Source: Zygnema cylindricum (taxonomy: Eukaryota > Streptophyta > Zygnematophyceae > Zygnematales > Zygnemataceae). Taken from it: a stretch of 52,541 nucleotides of DNA. The DNA lies in NCBI GenBank assembly GCA_037447655.1, contig JBBHKE010000879.1, forward strand, positions 1 through 52,541. Reading direction: 5' to 3'. The position numbers and the translations under genes are program-made. This document shows, piece by piece, positions 1-10,066 of this stretch (position 1 is the stretch's first letter; each line of letters opens with the position of its first letter). The notes under the pieces are model-generated. The model saw only the letters and a list, made by a program, of their open reading frames with translations, ran no database searches and was not told where the DNA came from.

Positions 1-165
1 TTTTTATTTTTTTAATGGCTCGATATATCGGCGATACGATATATCGGCGATACGATATATCGGCGATATATCGCGATAATTTGGTTTTCGATATATCGAT
101 TATCGGGTACCTGAAATTCGATATATATCGAATATTGGCAAAAGGTTCTCAATACCCAACACTAC
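1..165. mobile_element. hAT-like foldback element, right end only
   Basis: The segment is built from repeated CGATATATCG and GGCGATACGATATATC units and ends with AATACCCAACACTAC (151-165). It is the reverse complement, with differences, of the left half of the complete element at 47441-47855, which ends in the same terminal inverted repeat. The left part lies outside the window. The terminus read outward (GTAGTGTTGGG) resembles hAT-superfamily ends; that assignment is inference. There is no coding capacity. Confidence 0.6.
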
Positions 166-388
166 TAGACAGTATTGCACTGTACTTTAGTTTAATGTAC
201 TGTACAACTCTTTTTCCTGTTTCTTGCCTGTTTCCTAATAATTTCGTGAAATCGTCGGAAACATCATCGGAAAGGTAGGCGATTCGTTCAACTTCTCTGA
301 ATGGAAAATGGGTACGGAATGCCATCCACGAACACGTCATCAAAATAGGTCCGGAAAAAAAAGCCATGAAATTTAAACAAGAAAAAAG
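166..388. other. Unannotated spacer
   Basis: No recognisable gene, repeat end or RNA was seen between the foldback element and the MITE that follows. Short ORFs on both strands have no family features. Confidence 0.4.
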
Positions 389-391
389 TTA

Positions 392-1077
392 GGGTGCGTC
401 TCCATGTGCCAAAATAAGGGTTTATTTATATCGTTTTATTGTAAAACTTAGAGCTGTACCGCGTAAGTTTCAACCGTACAAAAAATTTTAAAAAAAGAGA
501 AGTACATTTTGCATCATCATCGAGTTTAGGATGTATTACATGTTGCATCTTGTGTTCTTCGACCCACGGCCACGCCAAAAAACGTCATCTTCAAACTTTT
601 ATTTAATACACAAGGACAATGTGTTTAAAACAAACTATTCTCAAAAAAAAAATAGGAACACGTATTCACACGTGTAAACAAAATTACAAAAAATTCAAAC
701 GAATTCAAACAACGTCGAAAGGTACACTATTCGTTATATTTTGTCCGTTTCCGTTCAGGTACGACGAAGCAAAGTACACAATTTGTTTGGTTTTATCCAT
801 TTGCGCTTGGTACGGATTTTATTTCGCCAGAGTCTCAAGATTCCGATGCCATTTCACGTCGAGCGGACAAGCAACGCAAAGGCAAAGTGCATCTTCTGTA
901 AAGGGCACAACCGGAAGGCGGTACGTCTACAATGTCAAAAAATCTCATGCGACGTCACAAGCAGTTAGAAAAAAAAACATGCGTCATCACAAATTGTAGA
1001 CGTTGACAGCCGTCATAGGCATTGTCAACGTATATGACAATCACACCCTTAACTAACAACTTTGTTGTAACACATAG
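392..1077 (-). mobile_element. Harbinger-like MITE, copy 1
   Basis: The left terminus GGGTGCGTCTCCATGTGCC is preceded by TTA (389-391), the usual 3-bp target of PIF/Harbinger elements. The body near 900-1045 is the reverse complement of 48180-48300 in the complete copy at 48066-48843, so this copy lies in the opposite orientation. It contains the family's subterminal motif (ACGTCTACAATGTCA and ACGTTGACAGCCGTC). The right end is replaced at about 1077 by the next element. ORFs of 75-126 aa overlap it, but they are not conserved between copies and are not annotated as genes. Confidence 0.6.
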
Positions 1078-1566
1078 GGTACATCCCCATGTTTTTACAT
1101 ATCTACTTTTCTTTGTGTTTTTGCCCTAAAATTCAGGGAACTTTGAGAAAAACATTAGGCGTACGAGAAAATCGTGTTTACCAAAGTACAAGGTACGTCA
1201 ATTGAAATTCTATGGGCTCTATTGCCACACAAAATTCGCAGATAAAAAGAGGTAAATCTAGATAGTGCCGATTCCAAGTTTATATAAACCTAAATGATTG
1301 ACCCCTTGACAATAAGAACCCTATTAAAGCTTCACCCATGTGAATCAATATTTTCTTTCTCAGTTCCACCACATAATGCAAAGTTAGAATATGTGATTTG
1401 GATACATTCACCCACTTTGACTTTCCCTTAAAAATACAACCTTCCAGGAAGGCAAAAACTCTGACCGACTACACCATTGTTTAGCTTGGACTCCTCTGTG
1501 TCTTCGCGAAAAGAATCACTCAAAATTGCCAAGTAAATTAATAGTTTTGGCTCGCCAAAGTTTGCC

Positions 1567-1573
1567 TTTTATA
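1567..1573 (-). promoter_or_regulatory. TATA box of F1 3' LTR
   Basis: TATAAAA on the minus strand lies between the G-box region and the conserved R/U5 block. Equivalent boxes occupy the same place in the LTRs at 4361, 14949, 36026 and 51779. Confidence 0.5.
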
Positions 1574-2225
1574 CACATGCTCTTTGGGAGAGAGGTGGCT
1601 ACCTACCAGAAATATTCTAAGTCCTAAACCCCTCTCTAAACCCTCTAGTACTGAGGTAGGGACCAATCACTAGTACATAAAGGTACAGGTGTCGGTGTAC
1701 CTTTTGTACGGCCATCGTACGACATGGCTAAAATGTCAACACATGTCTTATACGGATTCGCTCTTGTAATCTCTAGAATTCTTGCCTCCAAATCTTATCT
1801 CTCCACGTGGCGCCATGTCATGCCACGTCAAGAAAACGGTACCATACAAGAAAGTACGGGTAACGGAGTACTTTTGGTACGGATATTGTATGATATTGCC
1901 ATAATGTGACATTTGTCACATCCGGATTTGTTGTGTTCCGTTCCGAAGATTTCGCAACCTGTATTATGTCACCACGTGTCATCCGGAGTGGTGATGTCCG
2001 CAAGCCGCCAAATTATCCTTTCCACGAAATTGTCGCTAACCATGGCTGTCCGATATATATCGTCATTTAATACAGACTGTATAAACATTTGTCCGTACTA
2101 TTTGTTTCGTTCAGTACTAAAAATACAATTGTTTCTATGTCCTATATAGCGTAATCTAGTTAAATGAAAAACCCTACATGTAACTATTTAAATACCTATC
2201 AAACCCCATATGCCATAGCACTAAA

Positions 2226-2315
2226 CCTAGACTTAATGGATAAGGCTAACGGCTGCGGGTGATTTGACGGACGGCAAGTTCCAAGATCAATTCCTAGGTT
2301 CGTCAAATACCTTTT
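2226..2315 (+). ncRNA. tRNA-like Pol III unit in F1 3' LTR
   Basis: The A-box-like TAGACTTAATGGATAAGG resembles the D-arm of plant tRNA-Arg (CCTAATGGATAAGG). A B-box-like AGATCAATTCC in a T-arm-like hairpin follows about 45 nt later, and a TTTT terminator lies at 2312-2315. It is antisense to the element. The anticodon arm is abnormal, so this is a tRNA-derived module and not a functional tRNA gene. Confidence 0.5.
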
Positions 2316-2499
2316 GGTAAGTCTACCCACTTTTCCCCTTGTCTTCTCTAGAGAGCTTAGGAAGCCATGGCTCTAGCTCCCTCTCCAGCCTTTAGTGACT
2401 ACAACAAGTGTGGGGGCTTAGAGAAGGGAGTTAGAGGCAGACTGCCTCTGCTCTTTTCCTATCCTAAATAAAGTCCTAGAAAATACTCAAATATCAACA

Positions 2500-2518
2500 C
2501 TCCCTTTATTTTCTAGTC
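2500..2518 (-). other. F1 polypurine tract
   Basis: On the minus strand this reads GACTAGAAAATAAAGGGAG directly before the LTR TG. It is almost identical to the tract preceding the plus-strand LTRs at 32135 and 44449, and primes plus-strand DNA synthesis. Confidence 0.75.
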
Positions 2519-2534
2519 TATTTCCCTTTACTTC

Positions 2535-3398
2535 TTACAAGCAAATAAACAAACATTCCCTTCCCCTTTTCCTTTTCCTATTCCTTTTCCTTTTCCTTTC
2601 ATAAAACTTTAAGACAACACCCTTATATTTAGTAAGGTCCATTAAATGAGCTGAAGTAAACATTCCATCTAGTTGATCATACGTTTTATTTAGCATCCCA
2701 CTTTTCATAAATCCGAGCAAAGATATTATCCACCTCATCTCTTTTCCATCCACACAAAAACCGATTTCCCTCTTGCAATTGAACCAGCCAGCCCCATCTC
2801 CATTCTGCAACACACACCCGGATGCTTACCCTTTTACAGGCACACCTTTATAAATGCCATCACCTTTTTTAGTGATGTCAAACCCATTAACCCCAAAAAT
2901 TAAACTTTCCTCACTCTCACTTTCTAAATTTATTCCCAATAAATATTTGTCCTACCCTAAACCTTTCATTAGATATTCCTCTTCTCCCCTATCCTTTAAA
3001 ACCCCTTCTAGTTTCACTTCTCCCCTTTCCTCGGAATCCGTAGAAGTCTCTCTTTCCAACCATTTTTCTTTTTCCAAAATATCAATAAAATTATCCTCAT
3101 TATTTTTATTTTTCCTTTTTTCAATAATTGATCCTAGATCTGACTTACATATTTTTATGTCATACTTTCTACACTCTTTGAAATCCACATTATGTCTACC
3201 TCCCTCAAGTAACACCCTTCCCTTTACTTCCCTTATACCTCCAAAAGCACACTGTTGTCTTCGTGGAATTTCTGTGTTCTTTTCTCTCTTCTCCATTCTA
3301 CCGATGTGAAGAAGCTCCAATATTTCTTCATCCTCTTTCTCATCTTCCCTTTCTTCCTCCTCATTCATATACCAACTTCTAAGTTCTTCCAAAAAAGG
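2535..3398 (-). pseudogene. Unrecognised C-terminal extension of F1 gag
   Basis: Reading leftward from the zinc knuckle, one frame continues through an acidic segment (EEEEREDEKEDEE), the QQCAFGGI motif that in sister elements precedes the protease, and then about 230 codons of lysine- and glutamate-rich sequence. That stretch is interrupted by two stops (near 2952 and 2838). It then enters a segment with DGAGWFNCKREIGF and GKEMRWIISLLGF, and ends in a basic KRKRNRKRKRGR tail encoded by a pyrimidine-rich tract at 2555-2600. After CAFGG nothing matches protease, integrase, RT or RNase H. It may be a captured host exon or a rapidly evolved Gag tail; which one is not known. Confidence 0.45.
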
Positions 3399-4295
3399 AC
3401 ACTCCTCCATATAGTGACCCGGTTTCCTACAAGCGAAGCAAACCCTTTTTTTTCAAAGCTCCCCTTTCTTTTCCTCTCCCTCACTTTCCGCCAAAGTTCT
3501 GATAAGGTTTACCTTTGTCTTTCTTCCTCTCATTATGCTTCCGTTTGTCACCACCGTTCCTCAGATCACGCTTCTGCCAGTCACCACCAGCTGTAAATGT
3601 AGTCTCCCTTTACTTCCCCTACGAAGCTCCAAAGTGCTTTCCCTTAGAAGAATTATCTCGATGGTAATGCTCCAAGTCCATGAGGAGACATCCATTCCCT
3701 GCATACGGTAAATGATGTCTTTGTACTCATCTGGGAGCTTCATGATTAGTGTATTAATCTTCCTCTCCTCAGATTCTACATATCCCGCACTAGCTAGCTC
3801 AACATATAACGCAGCAATATCATTGCAAAACTCTATCATGCTACCGCCTTTATAAACATAGGCCTCTATTTCCTGTTTTACTAATTGCTGCCTCTGTATA
3901 GTCTCACTCTTATAAATCTGAATTAGTGTTTCCCAAATTTCCGAAGACTTAGTTAGACTTAAAAGAGTGATAGCTATGGACTTAGACACATATCTAAGTA
4001 TGAGATGTTTTGCTATAGTGTTTTTATATTCCCAAATTTTCCTATCATTTTTTTCAGTTTTTGGTTCTATTATAACCCCCACAAGTGGAACCCTAGCCGA
4101 GAGCCTAGCTCCCCTCACCATAGGTGTCCCTTTATCCTTTTCCCCTATTTCCCCTTCCACGGTAATGATTTTCCCTTCACCTTCCCATGCATCTGAACTT
4201 TGGTTGGTTTTCTGGGCAGCTCTAGATGATTCTCCATAGTGAGTTCCTCCAAAGCTCGGTGGCGGACACCTCACTCTCCCGAAAAAATTCCCCAT
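3399..4295 (-). pseudogene. gag: F1 Gag (nucleocapsid), frameshifted
   Basis: The frame 4295-3561 gives 244 aa with features shared with Gag of elements A3 and A5: IAKHLILRYVS, ETIQRQQLVKQEIEAYVY, MIEFCNDIAALYVELASAG and the very conserved LIMKLPDEYKDIIYR. After a frameshift near 3560 the nucleocapsid knuckle CFACRKPGHYMEEC (C-X2-C-X4-H-X4-C) is encoded at 3399-3440. The protein would form the virus-like particle and bind element RNA. The N-terminal residues that sister elements encode from the LTR are lost in the deletion at about 4307. The frame is otherwise long, suggesting fairly recent decay. Confidence 0.75.
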
Positions 4296-4360
4296 AAGTG
4301 TTTCTCGCAGGCAAAAACTCTGACCGACTACACCCCTCTATAGCGTGGACTCCTATGAGT

Positions 4361-5521
4361 TGAAATTCTATGGGCTCCATTGCCACACAGAATTCGCAGG
4401 TCCAAAGGAAGCTAACCTAGATAGTGCCGAATCCAACTTGATATAAACCCAAATGATTGACCCTTTGACAATCAGAACCCCATTACAGCTTCACCCCTGT
4501 GAAATAAGACTTTATGTGTGCTCAGTTCCACCACAGAATGTAAAGTTAGAATATGAGATTTGGACACATTCACCCACTTTGACTTTCCTTTAAAAATGCA
4601 GTCATCCAGGCAGGCAAAGACTCTTACCGACTACACCCCTGTGTAGCTTAGACTTTCGTGAGTGTGCAACAAAAAGAATCATTGAAAATGGTCAACTAAA
4701 TTAATTGTTATGGCTGGCCAAAGTTGCCATTTATACAAGGTGCTCTTTGGGAGAGTCTCCTACCTACCATAAATATTCTAAGTCCTAGTCCCTCTCTAAA
4801 CCCCTTCTACTGAAGTACGGCGCCAATCACAGGACTGTACCGTATATAAAAGTACAGGCGCCAAAGTACTTTCTATACGGCAAATGTACAGCTGGACCAT
4901 ACAGGTGACAAATGTCACATCCAAACTTCTTATCTTGCGCTCCGAAGATTCCGCAATCCTCTAGCGCATTTCCACGTGTCATTCGGAGTGGCGGCGTCAG
5001 AAAACGCCAAAGCGGCTATTCTAGAATCTCGGCTAGCACCACGGCCGTTGATTAAATCCGGTATTCATTCTTACTCGTCGAGAATATGTGCGCGGTATTT
5101 GTTTCGCCGTCGAAACAAATGCGCGATATTTGTTTTGCATAAACCATACTACTCTAAACTGTTTCTATGTACTAAGAATCTATTCGCGCCGTTAAATGAA
5201 TTCATCTACGCGTACATATTTATATAGTTATCAAACCATATATGTCCTAGCACTAGTCCTAGACTAAACGGACAAAGCTAACGGTTGTATTGACGGACGG
5301 CAGGTTCCAGGATAAATTCCTAGGTCAGTCAATACTTTTGGTAAACGCATATATTTTATGTTACTTGTCTCCTACAAAGCTTTAGGCAGCCATGGCACTA
5401 TCACCCTACCAGCCTTTAGTGACTACAACAAATGTGGGGGCTTGGAGAAGGGAGTCAGAGGCAGACTACCTCTACTCTTTTTCTATCTAGTAAAGACCTA
5501 AAATATACCCAAAAATCAACA
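4361..5521 (-). mobile_element. S1: solo LTR inside the F1 5' LTR
   Basis: The sequence TGAAATTC...AATCAACA is flanked by the exact 5-bp duplication TGAGT (4356-4360 and 5522-5526). It is 1161 bp long and from the same LTR family as F1 (both begin TGAAATTCTATGGGCTC). It has a TATA box (TATAAAT, minus strand, 4729-4735), a G-box at 4973-4978 and a tRNA-like unit. No internal region remains, consistent with LTR-LTR recombination. Confidence 0.9.
5258..5339 (+). ncRNA. tRNA-like Pol III unit in S1
   Basis: A-box-like TAGACTAAACGGACAAAG, B-box-like GGATAAATTCC inside CAGGTTCCAGGATAAATTCC, and TTTT at 5336-5339. Antisense to the LTR. Same layout as the other units in the window. Confidence 0.45.
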
Positions 5522-6261
5522 TGAGTTCGCAGCAAAAAGAATCACTGAAAATGGCCAAGTAAATTAATAGTTTTGGCTCGCCAAAGTTTGCCTTTTCTAC
5601 AAATGCTCTCTGGGAGAGAGGTGGCTACCTACCCGAAATATTATAAGTCCTAAACACTCTCTAAAACCTCTAGTACTGAGGTAGGGACAAACCACATTAC
5701 TGTATAGTACATAATGGTACAGGTGTCGATATACCTTTTGTACGGCCATCATACGACATGGCTAAAATGTCACCATATGTCTTATGCAGATTTGATCTTA
5801 TAATCTCCAGAATTCCTACCTCTAAATTTTATCTCTCAACGTGGCGCCAAGTCATGCCACGTCAGGAAAACGGTACCAGACAAGAAAGTACAGGTGCCGG
5901 AGTACTTTGTGTACGGACATTGCACGATATTGCCATAATGCTGACATTTGTCACATCCGGATTTGTTTTGTGTTTCGTTCCGAAGATTCCGCAACCCGAA
6001 TGATGTCACCACGTGTCAACCGGAGTGGTGACGTCCGAAAACCGCCAAATTATCTTTTCCGCGAAATCGGCGCTAACCATGGTCGTCCGATATATATCGT
6101 CATTTAATACGGACTATCGAAACATTTGTCTGTACTATTTGTTTCGTTCTGTACTAAAAGTACAATTGTTTATATGTCGTATATAGCGTAATCTAGTTAA
6201 ATGAAAAACCCTACATGTAACTATTTAAATAGCTATCAAACCCTATATGTCATAACACTAG

Positions 6262-6352
6262 TCATAGACTTAATGGATAAGGCTAACGACTACGGGTGAC
6301 TTTATGGACAGCATGTTCCAAGATCAATTCCTAGGTCTGTCAAGTACCTTTT
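6262..6352 (+). ncRNA. tRNA-like Pol III unit in F1 5' LTR
   Basis: TAGACTTAATGGATAAGG is identical to the A-box region in the partner LTR. B-box-like AGATCAATTCC follows, and TTTT lies at 6349-6352. Antisense to F1. Confidence 0.5.
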
Positions 6353-6541
6353 GGTAAGTCTACCCACTTTTCCCCCTGTCTTCTCTAGAGAGCTTAGGTA
6401 GTCATGGCTCTAGCTCCCTCTCGAGCCTTTTGTGACTACAACAAGTGTGGGGGATTAGAGAAGGGAGTTAGTGGCAGACTGCCTCTGCTCTTTTCCTATC
6501 CTAAATAAAGACGTAGAAAATACTCAAATATCGACATCAAT

Positions 6542-7348
6542 TCTATACTTTGAATGTACTGCATGTTTGTCGTCATGTGAACGCATTTTGGCGTTTTCCT
6601 CATTTCGACCCTCTGGGTAGAAGAATCCAGCCCATCAAAAAACTTTATCTATAATCACCTTTAGGGGGTGTTTTTAGTTAAATTACCACCCTAACAGCGA
6701 ATGAAAAACAACCCTCGCACGCGCCCAAGAGTGGGATTTTTTTGGACGAGGTGAGATTACTCGTTATTTTTCTCCGTGCTTGTACGCGCTATGCAAAAAA
6801 AAAATTGTAGGGGTTTCGGACCTCCACTTTCATTCATGAGTCCTTTGTAGAATTTTGCACCGTCGTTGCCTCTACCCTCTCCCCTCTCCCTCTCACAATA
6901 TCGCTTTTATCTCACACAATTTAAACAGAGCCACGACAATATTGGTATAAAACGAAATATCTTTGAAAATATTTTTTTTTACATTTTGTAGGTTATTTTT
7001 TAATTGCAAGTCGAGTGAGAAAAGTAAAAAAAACGAAATCGGGAAACCATGGTAAAAATTTATTTAGTGACGTTGACGTTGTCACAAGTGAGCATAACCT
7101 TAGAATGTCACCAAACCTTAAACATCTACAATTTCACAAAAAATTAGACGTCTACAACTGTCGTTGTTATTGTTGGCGTCACTAATCGTCGAAAGTTTCG
7201 TAATCGTCTTCAATCGTCACAAATTTTACCTACGTCTACAGCCGTCACATTTTAAAGTTTCGATTTCATTTTCGCAATTAAGAACACTCTTCAAAGTAGC
7301 ACAAAAAATCTTTACTACAGTCCAAAATACTTTATCAAAGTACTGATT
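6542..7348. other. Right body of the split TIR element
   Basis: This stretch is non-coding, with homopolymer A/T runs and motifs such as GACGTCTACAACTGTCG and ACGTCTACAGCCGTCAC that recur in the MITEs at 392, 8945, 10229 and 48066. The only ORF (7164-7346, 60 aa) has no recognisable features. Confidence 0.45.
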
Positions 7349-7363
7349 ACATGGGGATGTACC

Positions 7364-7810
7364 TGTTGAATGTCATGGGCATAATGAATCGGCTGCGATC
7401 CACTTCAACTTTGCGTCACACTTCCACTAGCAAGCATATTTGTCATTGGAGGAGCGCGTGGAGCATTAAGTTCAATAAAAGCACTTGTTGGAGTTGAGCC
7501 ATTGTTAGACATGTTTGCAGAAGCAAACTCAAATAGGAATACCTATCAGACTAGATCAATGGGGGCGCACTGTCCCAGGGGTCACTTCATATACGAGGTA
7601 AATAATTTTATGCACACAAAAAATACCTTTGCTCGGGTGGCACTTCAAACCGGCTGCCTGTAAGATATGTAACTACAAATGAAAGAGGTCTTTCAACCAG
7701 ACAAAGATATACTACAAGCAAATCAAAGATAGTAGAACACAAAACACCTTAAACTGCACTTAGTGCTCTCATTTCCTTAACTATGTGTAGAATGTACATT
7801 CTGTTTAAAA
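7364..7810 (-). repeat. E1: LTR fragment of the E family
   Basis: TGTTGAATGTCATGGGCATA onward matches 14607-14948, the LTR of element E2, through AGAATGTACATT near 7805. A ~100-bp insertion (about 7562-7665) is absent from the other copy. The start coincides exactly with the E-family LTR end that abuts the primer-binding site in E2, so this is a true LTR terminus. The right boundary cannot be placed; sequence after 7810 has no second copy here. Confidence 0.6.
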
Positions 7811-8140
7811 TTGATTGTTCCTAATTGAACTAAATACTCAAAAGATATAGAAAAAATCTAAAATGTATGTAGAAGGTTCACCTAAAAATCTACCGACAAA
7901 AATCTAAGTAATTTGACCAGAATTGTCTAGTAACAATATCTACACCCTAAAAATCCGGGAGATATGTTTCACGTCTACATTCATAGGCGGTCGTAAACAC
8001 TAATTTACTCAAAGATATTTACTCGAGTAGATACTAAAAATCCACACTAAATATAACAAATGTTAAATTGGTGGAGGTCCAAAAATATTTGAAGTCATAT
8101 ACTCTAATTTCTAAGACTTACTTAAGCTTACTTTTCAATA
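7811..8140. other. Unannotated, possibly rest of E1 LTR
   Basis: AT-rich sequence with no ORF or recognisable signal. It may be U3 of the E-family LTR, because the E2 copy is interrupted at exactly the corresponding point. Confidence 0.3.
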
Positions 8141-8251
8141 GGAGGGAGGAGGAGGAGGGAGAGGAGGGAGATGGAGTGTAAGGAGGCAGCGGGGGAAAGG
8201 GGGGGTCCCGAAGAGGCGGGGAGAGGAGGGGAGGGAGAGGAAGCTATAATG
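8141..8251 (+). repeat. Purine-rich tract
   Basis: About 110 bp of almost pure G/A on the plus strand (GGAGGGAGGAGGAGG, GGGGGAAAGGGGGGG) with many G-runs of three or more. It could form G-quadruplex or triplex structures. It is low-complexity and encodes nothing. Confidence 0.8.
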
Positions 8252-8944
8252 TAGTTTATATTCTCTAATTATATACTTCAAAGATTTTTACACATGTCCC
8301 CTCCCAATTTAGGGTTATTAAACCGGAACTAACATTGAGATTAGGTGTGAGAGTTTAGCATTTTAAATAAAGTCAGGTGTAAATCTATTATAACAATTAC
8401 TATTCGTTCACCCTAGATTTGCAAAAGTTTATGAAAAAAAAAATCTTGAAAAAGTTCAAGATTTTGAAATAATTATGAGCTAGTGAGCTTATTACCCATT
8501 TCTGGAGTTTTGTGGCAGTTTTCAGACTAATAAAGTAAGTATAATCACACTATAACCGAACATATGTCAACAGTTCAGAAAAGGTGGAAATAAAAAAAAA
8601 AAAAAATTAATAACAAAGCATCCACAAAGAACGGAAGATCCATATGTATGCATATATCATGTAAGCATTTGCAGATATTCAAGTTTATAGATGAGTGAAT
8701 TTCGACAGTTGAACACAAAAAAAAAGACGCGCCCTTTACAATTTGGCCATGGGGAGGGACGACACCATGGAAAGTACCAGCAACACAACTTTGACGGCAG
8801 CAGTGGAGGTTGGCACATTGCTCAAGGCAACCGCACGTGCGAGAGCCAAGGGACGTCGGGAAGAATACAACAAACGCGCGAAGAAAAAAAATAAAATTTG
8901 TCGAGGGCGTAAAGAAATATATTTCCATTCATGGCGGCTGAACA
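8252..8944. other. Unannotated spacer
   Basis: No element ends or conserved coding sequence could be supported. ORFs on both strands around 8575-8928 overlap one another and A-runs and look fortuitous. The left part of the next MITE may extend into it. Confidence 0.35.
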
Positions 8945-9270
8945 GGAGGGGCAAACGCAAAGGCATGATGTACAGCCATGGTTGTAAAATTGTACGTCTA
9001 CGATGTCACAAAAAGACATGTGACATACCAAATCGTTTCAAAAATTACGATGTGTTGTGCGACACTTCAAAAAGCTTCGAAAAATACAGTGTGGCAAAGA
9101 CAGTGTACATGGTGACAGCTGTCACGGGCGTTGTCGACGTATACAATCGTCAAAAACTTAAGTAACAATATCGAGTGAACATATAGAGACACTTGAACTC
9201 CGGGTCCGCCGGGATCCGCGCTAAAATACAAAGTAGGTACGCTAAGTTACAACTACATGGGGCCGTACCC
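8945..9270 (-). mobile_element. Harbinger-like MITE, copy 2 (one end)
   Basis: From GGCAAACGCAAAGGCATG onward this is the reverse complement of the copy at 10229-10970. It ends ACATGGGGCCGTACCC (9255-9270), which matches the inverted terminus of that copy at 15 of 16 bases. Internal motifs include GTGACAGCTGTCACGGGCG. The opposite end is not recognisable. The overlapping 140-aa ORF is not conserved in the other copies. Confidence 0.6.
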
Positions 9271-9371
9271 TAGTGACTTAACGGCAAACTTGGAAACGGT
9301 GACGTATACTAAAATTAGGCTGAAAGAGTACGCAACACTCGATTCGTTCCAGTATGTGTATTTACTACAGT

Positions 9372-9860
9372 ACACCGCGAATCGTAATTATAGTAAATTA
9401 CTCTAATTCAGTCGCTCAAAATTTCGAGTCCATCACATGAAACATAGTAAATGATTATAATTTTTTCATTATTCTATTTAAGGTAAAGTTTAATTAGCAT
9501 TTTCAATTCTAATATAGGTTCGTTTTAAATAGTGCGGAGTACGGACGACCTCCGACCGTGCAAAATTGTACTTTATTAAGTAAAAAAGTACAAATAATGA
9601 TTTAATACAGGCCGTTATCATAACTGCGCTTAACAAACCGCGAGGCAAACGCCATAGTGATAAATGTAAGTTTTACAAATTCTGCACGAATACCTTATTT
9701 ACAGTAGAGGATATTAGCGTACAAATTAGAGTAACTTAAATAAATTAGAGTACTTGAGTTGAAACAGCTCTATCACATAAATTAGTGTTCATTACTCTAA
9801 TTGTTTTTTTTAGTTTTTGTACTCTAATTTTTTCATTACTCTAATTACGATTCGCGGTGT
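9372..9860. mobile_element. MITE G1 with 19-bp TIRs
   Basis: ACACCGCGAATCGTAATTA (9372-9390) and its perfect reverse complement TAATTACGATTCGCGGTGT (9842-9860) bound a 489-bp AT-rich element with no coding capacity. ACAGT occurs on both sides (9367-9371 and 9861-9865) and may be the target duplication. Internal ACTCTAATT motifs repeat near both ends. Confidence 0.75.
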
Positions 9861-9865
9861 ACAGT

Positions 9866-10066
9866 ACACCGTCGATCGTATTTAGCGTGTTGAACACTAA
9901 TTCGGCGCCCCTAAATTTTGACCCTTGAACCTTAAATAGAATAAATGACGCTATTTAAGGACGTGGACCATAATTTGCCACGTCTCCTGGCACTGAATTA
10001 GAATTAATGACGCTAATTTTTTCTTTACTCTAATAATTTCTACACGCTAAATACGATCGACGGTGT
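9866..10066. mobile_element. MITE G2 with 25-bp TIRs
   Basis: Positions 9866-9890 (ACACCGTCGATCGTATTTAG...) and 10042-10066 are perfect 25-bp reverse complements, giving a 201-bp element. It begins right after the ACAGT that ends G1, and its ACACCG..CGATCG terminus is related to that of G1. The right flank ACTTT matches ACAGT poorly. Confidence 0.75.

Larger units (their letters stand above)
1203..2499 (-). repeat. F1 3' LTR
   Basis: This 1297-bp LTR runs TG...CA. In element orientation its U3 begins beside the polypurine tract at 2500 and contains the palindrome AGCCATGGCT (2363-2372), the antisense tRNA-like unit (2226-2315) and two G-boxes (CACGTG at 1804-1809 and 1973-1978). A TATA box (TATAAAA, minus strand, 1567-1573) places the transcription start near 1540, so R and U5 lie to its left. 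The CCAATCAC motif near 1665 is a forward CCAAT box on the plus strand. Confidence 0.85.
1203..6536 (-). mobile_element. F1: gag-only copia-type LTR retrotransposon
   Basis: The element starts TGAAATTC and ends CGACA and is flanked by the exact 5-bp duplication TCAAT (1198-1202 and 6537-6541). The internal region is only about 1.8 kb. It holds a gag frame with a CCHC zinc knuckle, followed by sequence that matches none of the copia protease, integrase, RT or RNase H motifs seen elsewhere in the window. The right (5') LTR has lost its outer ~250 bp together with the primer-binding site. A later solo LTR sits in the 5' LTR (4361-5521). F1 is a non-autonomous derivative that would have needed enzymes in trans. 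Confidence 0.85.
4308..6536 (-). repeat. F1 5' LTR, truncated and interrupted
   Basis: The LTR consists of 4308-4360 plus 5527-6536 (about 1.06 kb after removing the nested solo LTR). It aligns with 1451-2499 of the 3' LTR, for example AGGCAAAAACTCTGACCGAC in both. The first ~248 bp of the LTR and the primer-binding site are missing. A G-box lies at 6010-6015 and the tRNA-like unit at 6262-6352. Confidence 0.8.
1078..7363. mobile_element. TIR-bounded element split by a retrotransposon
   Basis: GGTACATCCCCATGT at 1078-1092 and its perfect reverse complement ACATGGGGATGTACC at 7349-7363 form a pair of 15-bp terminal inverted repeats. Removing the retrotransposon F1 (1203-6536), whose 5-bp duplication proves insertion, leaves an element of roughly 950 bp (1078-1202 plus 6542-7363). 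The terminal GGGTAC and the internal ACGTCTACAGCCGTCAC motif (about 7230) resemble the Harbinger-like MITEs in this window. No clear 3-bp target duplication was seen, because 7364 is the start of another LTR. Confidence 0.5.

Noticed and set aside
2854-3596. Plus-strand serine- and leucine-rich ORFs of 113-151 aa
   Set aside because: They are antisense shadows of the minus-strand F1 gag and its extension.
8743-9165. 140-aa plus-strand ORF rich in Arg and Lys
   Set aside because: It lies over a MITE copy; the same region in the other copies is broken or reads in different frames, so it is a chance ORF.
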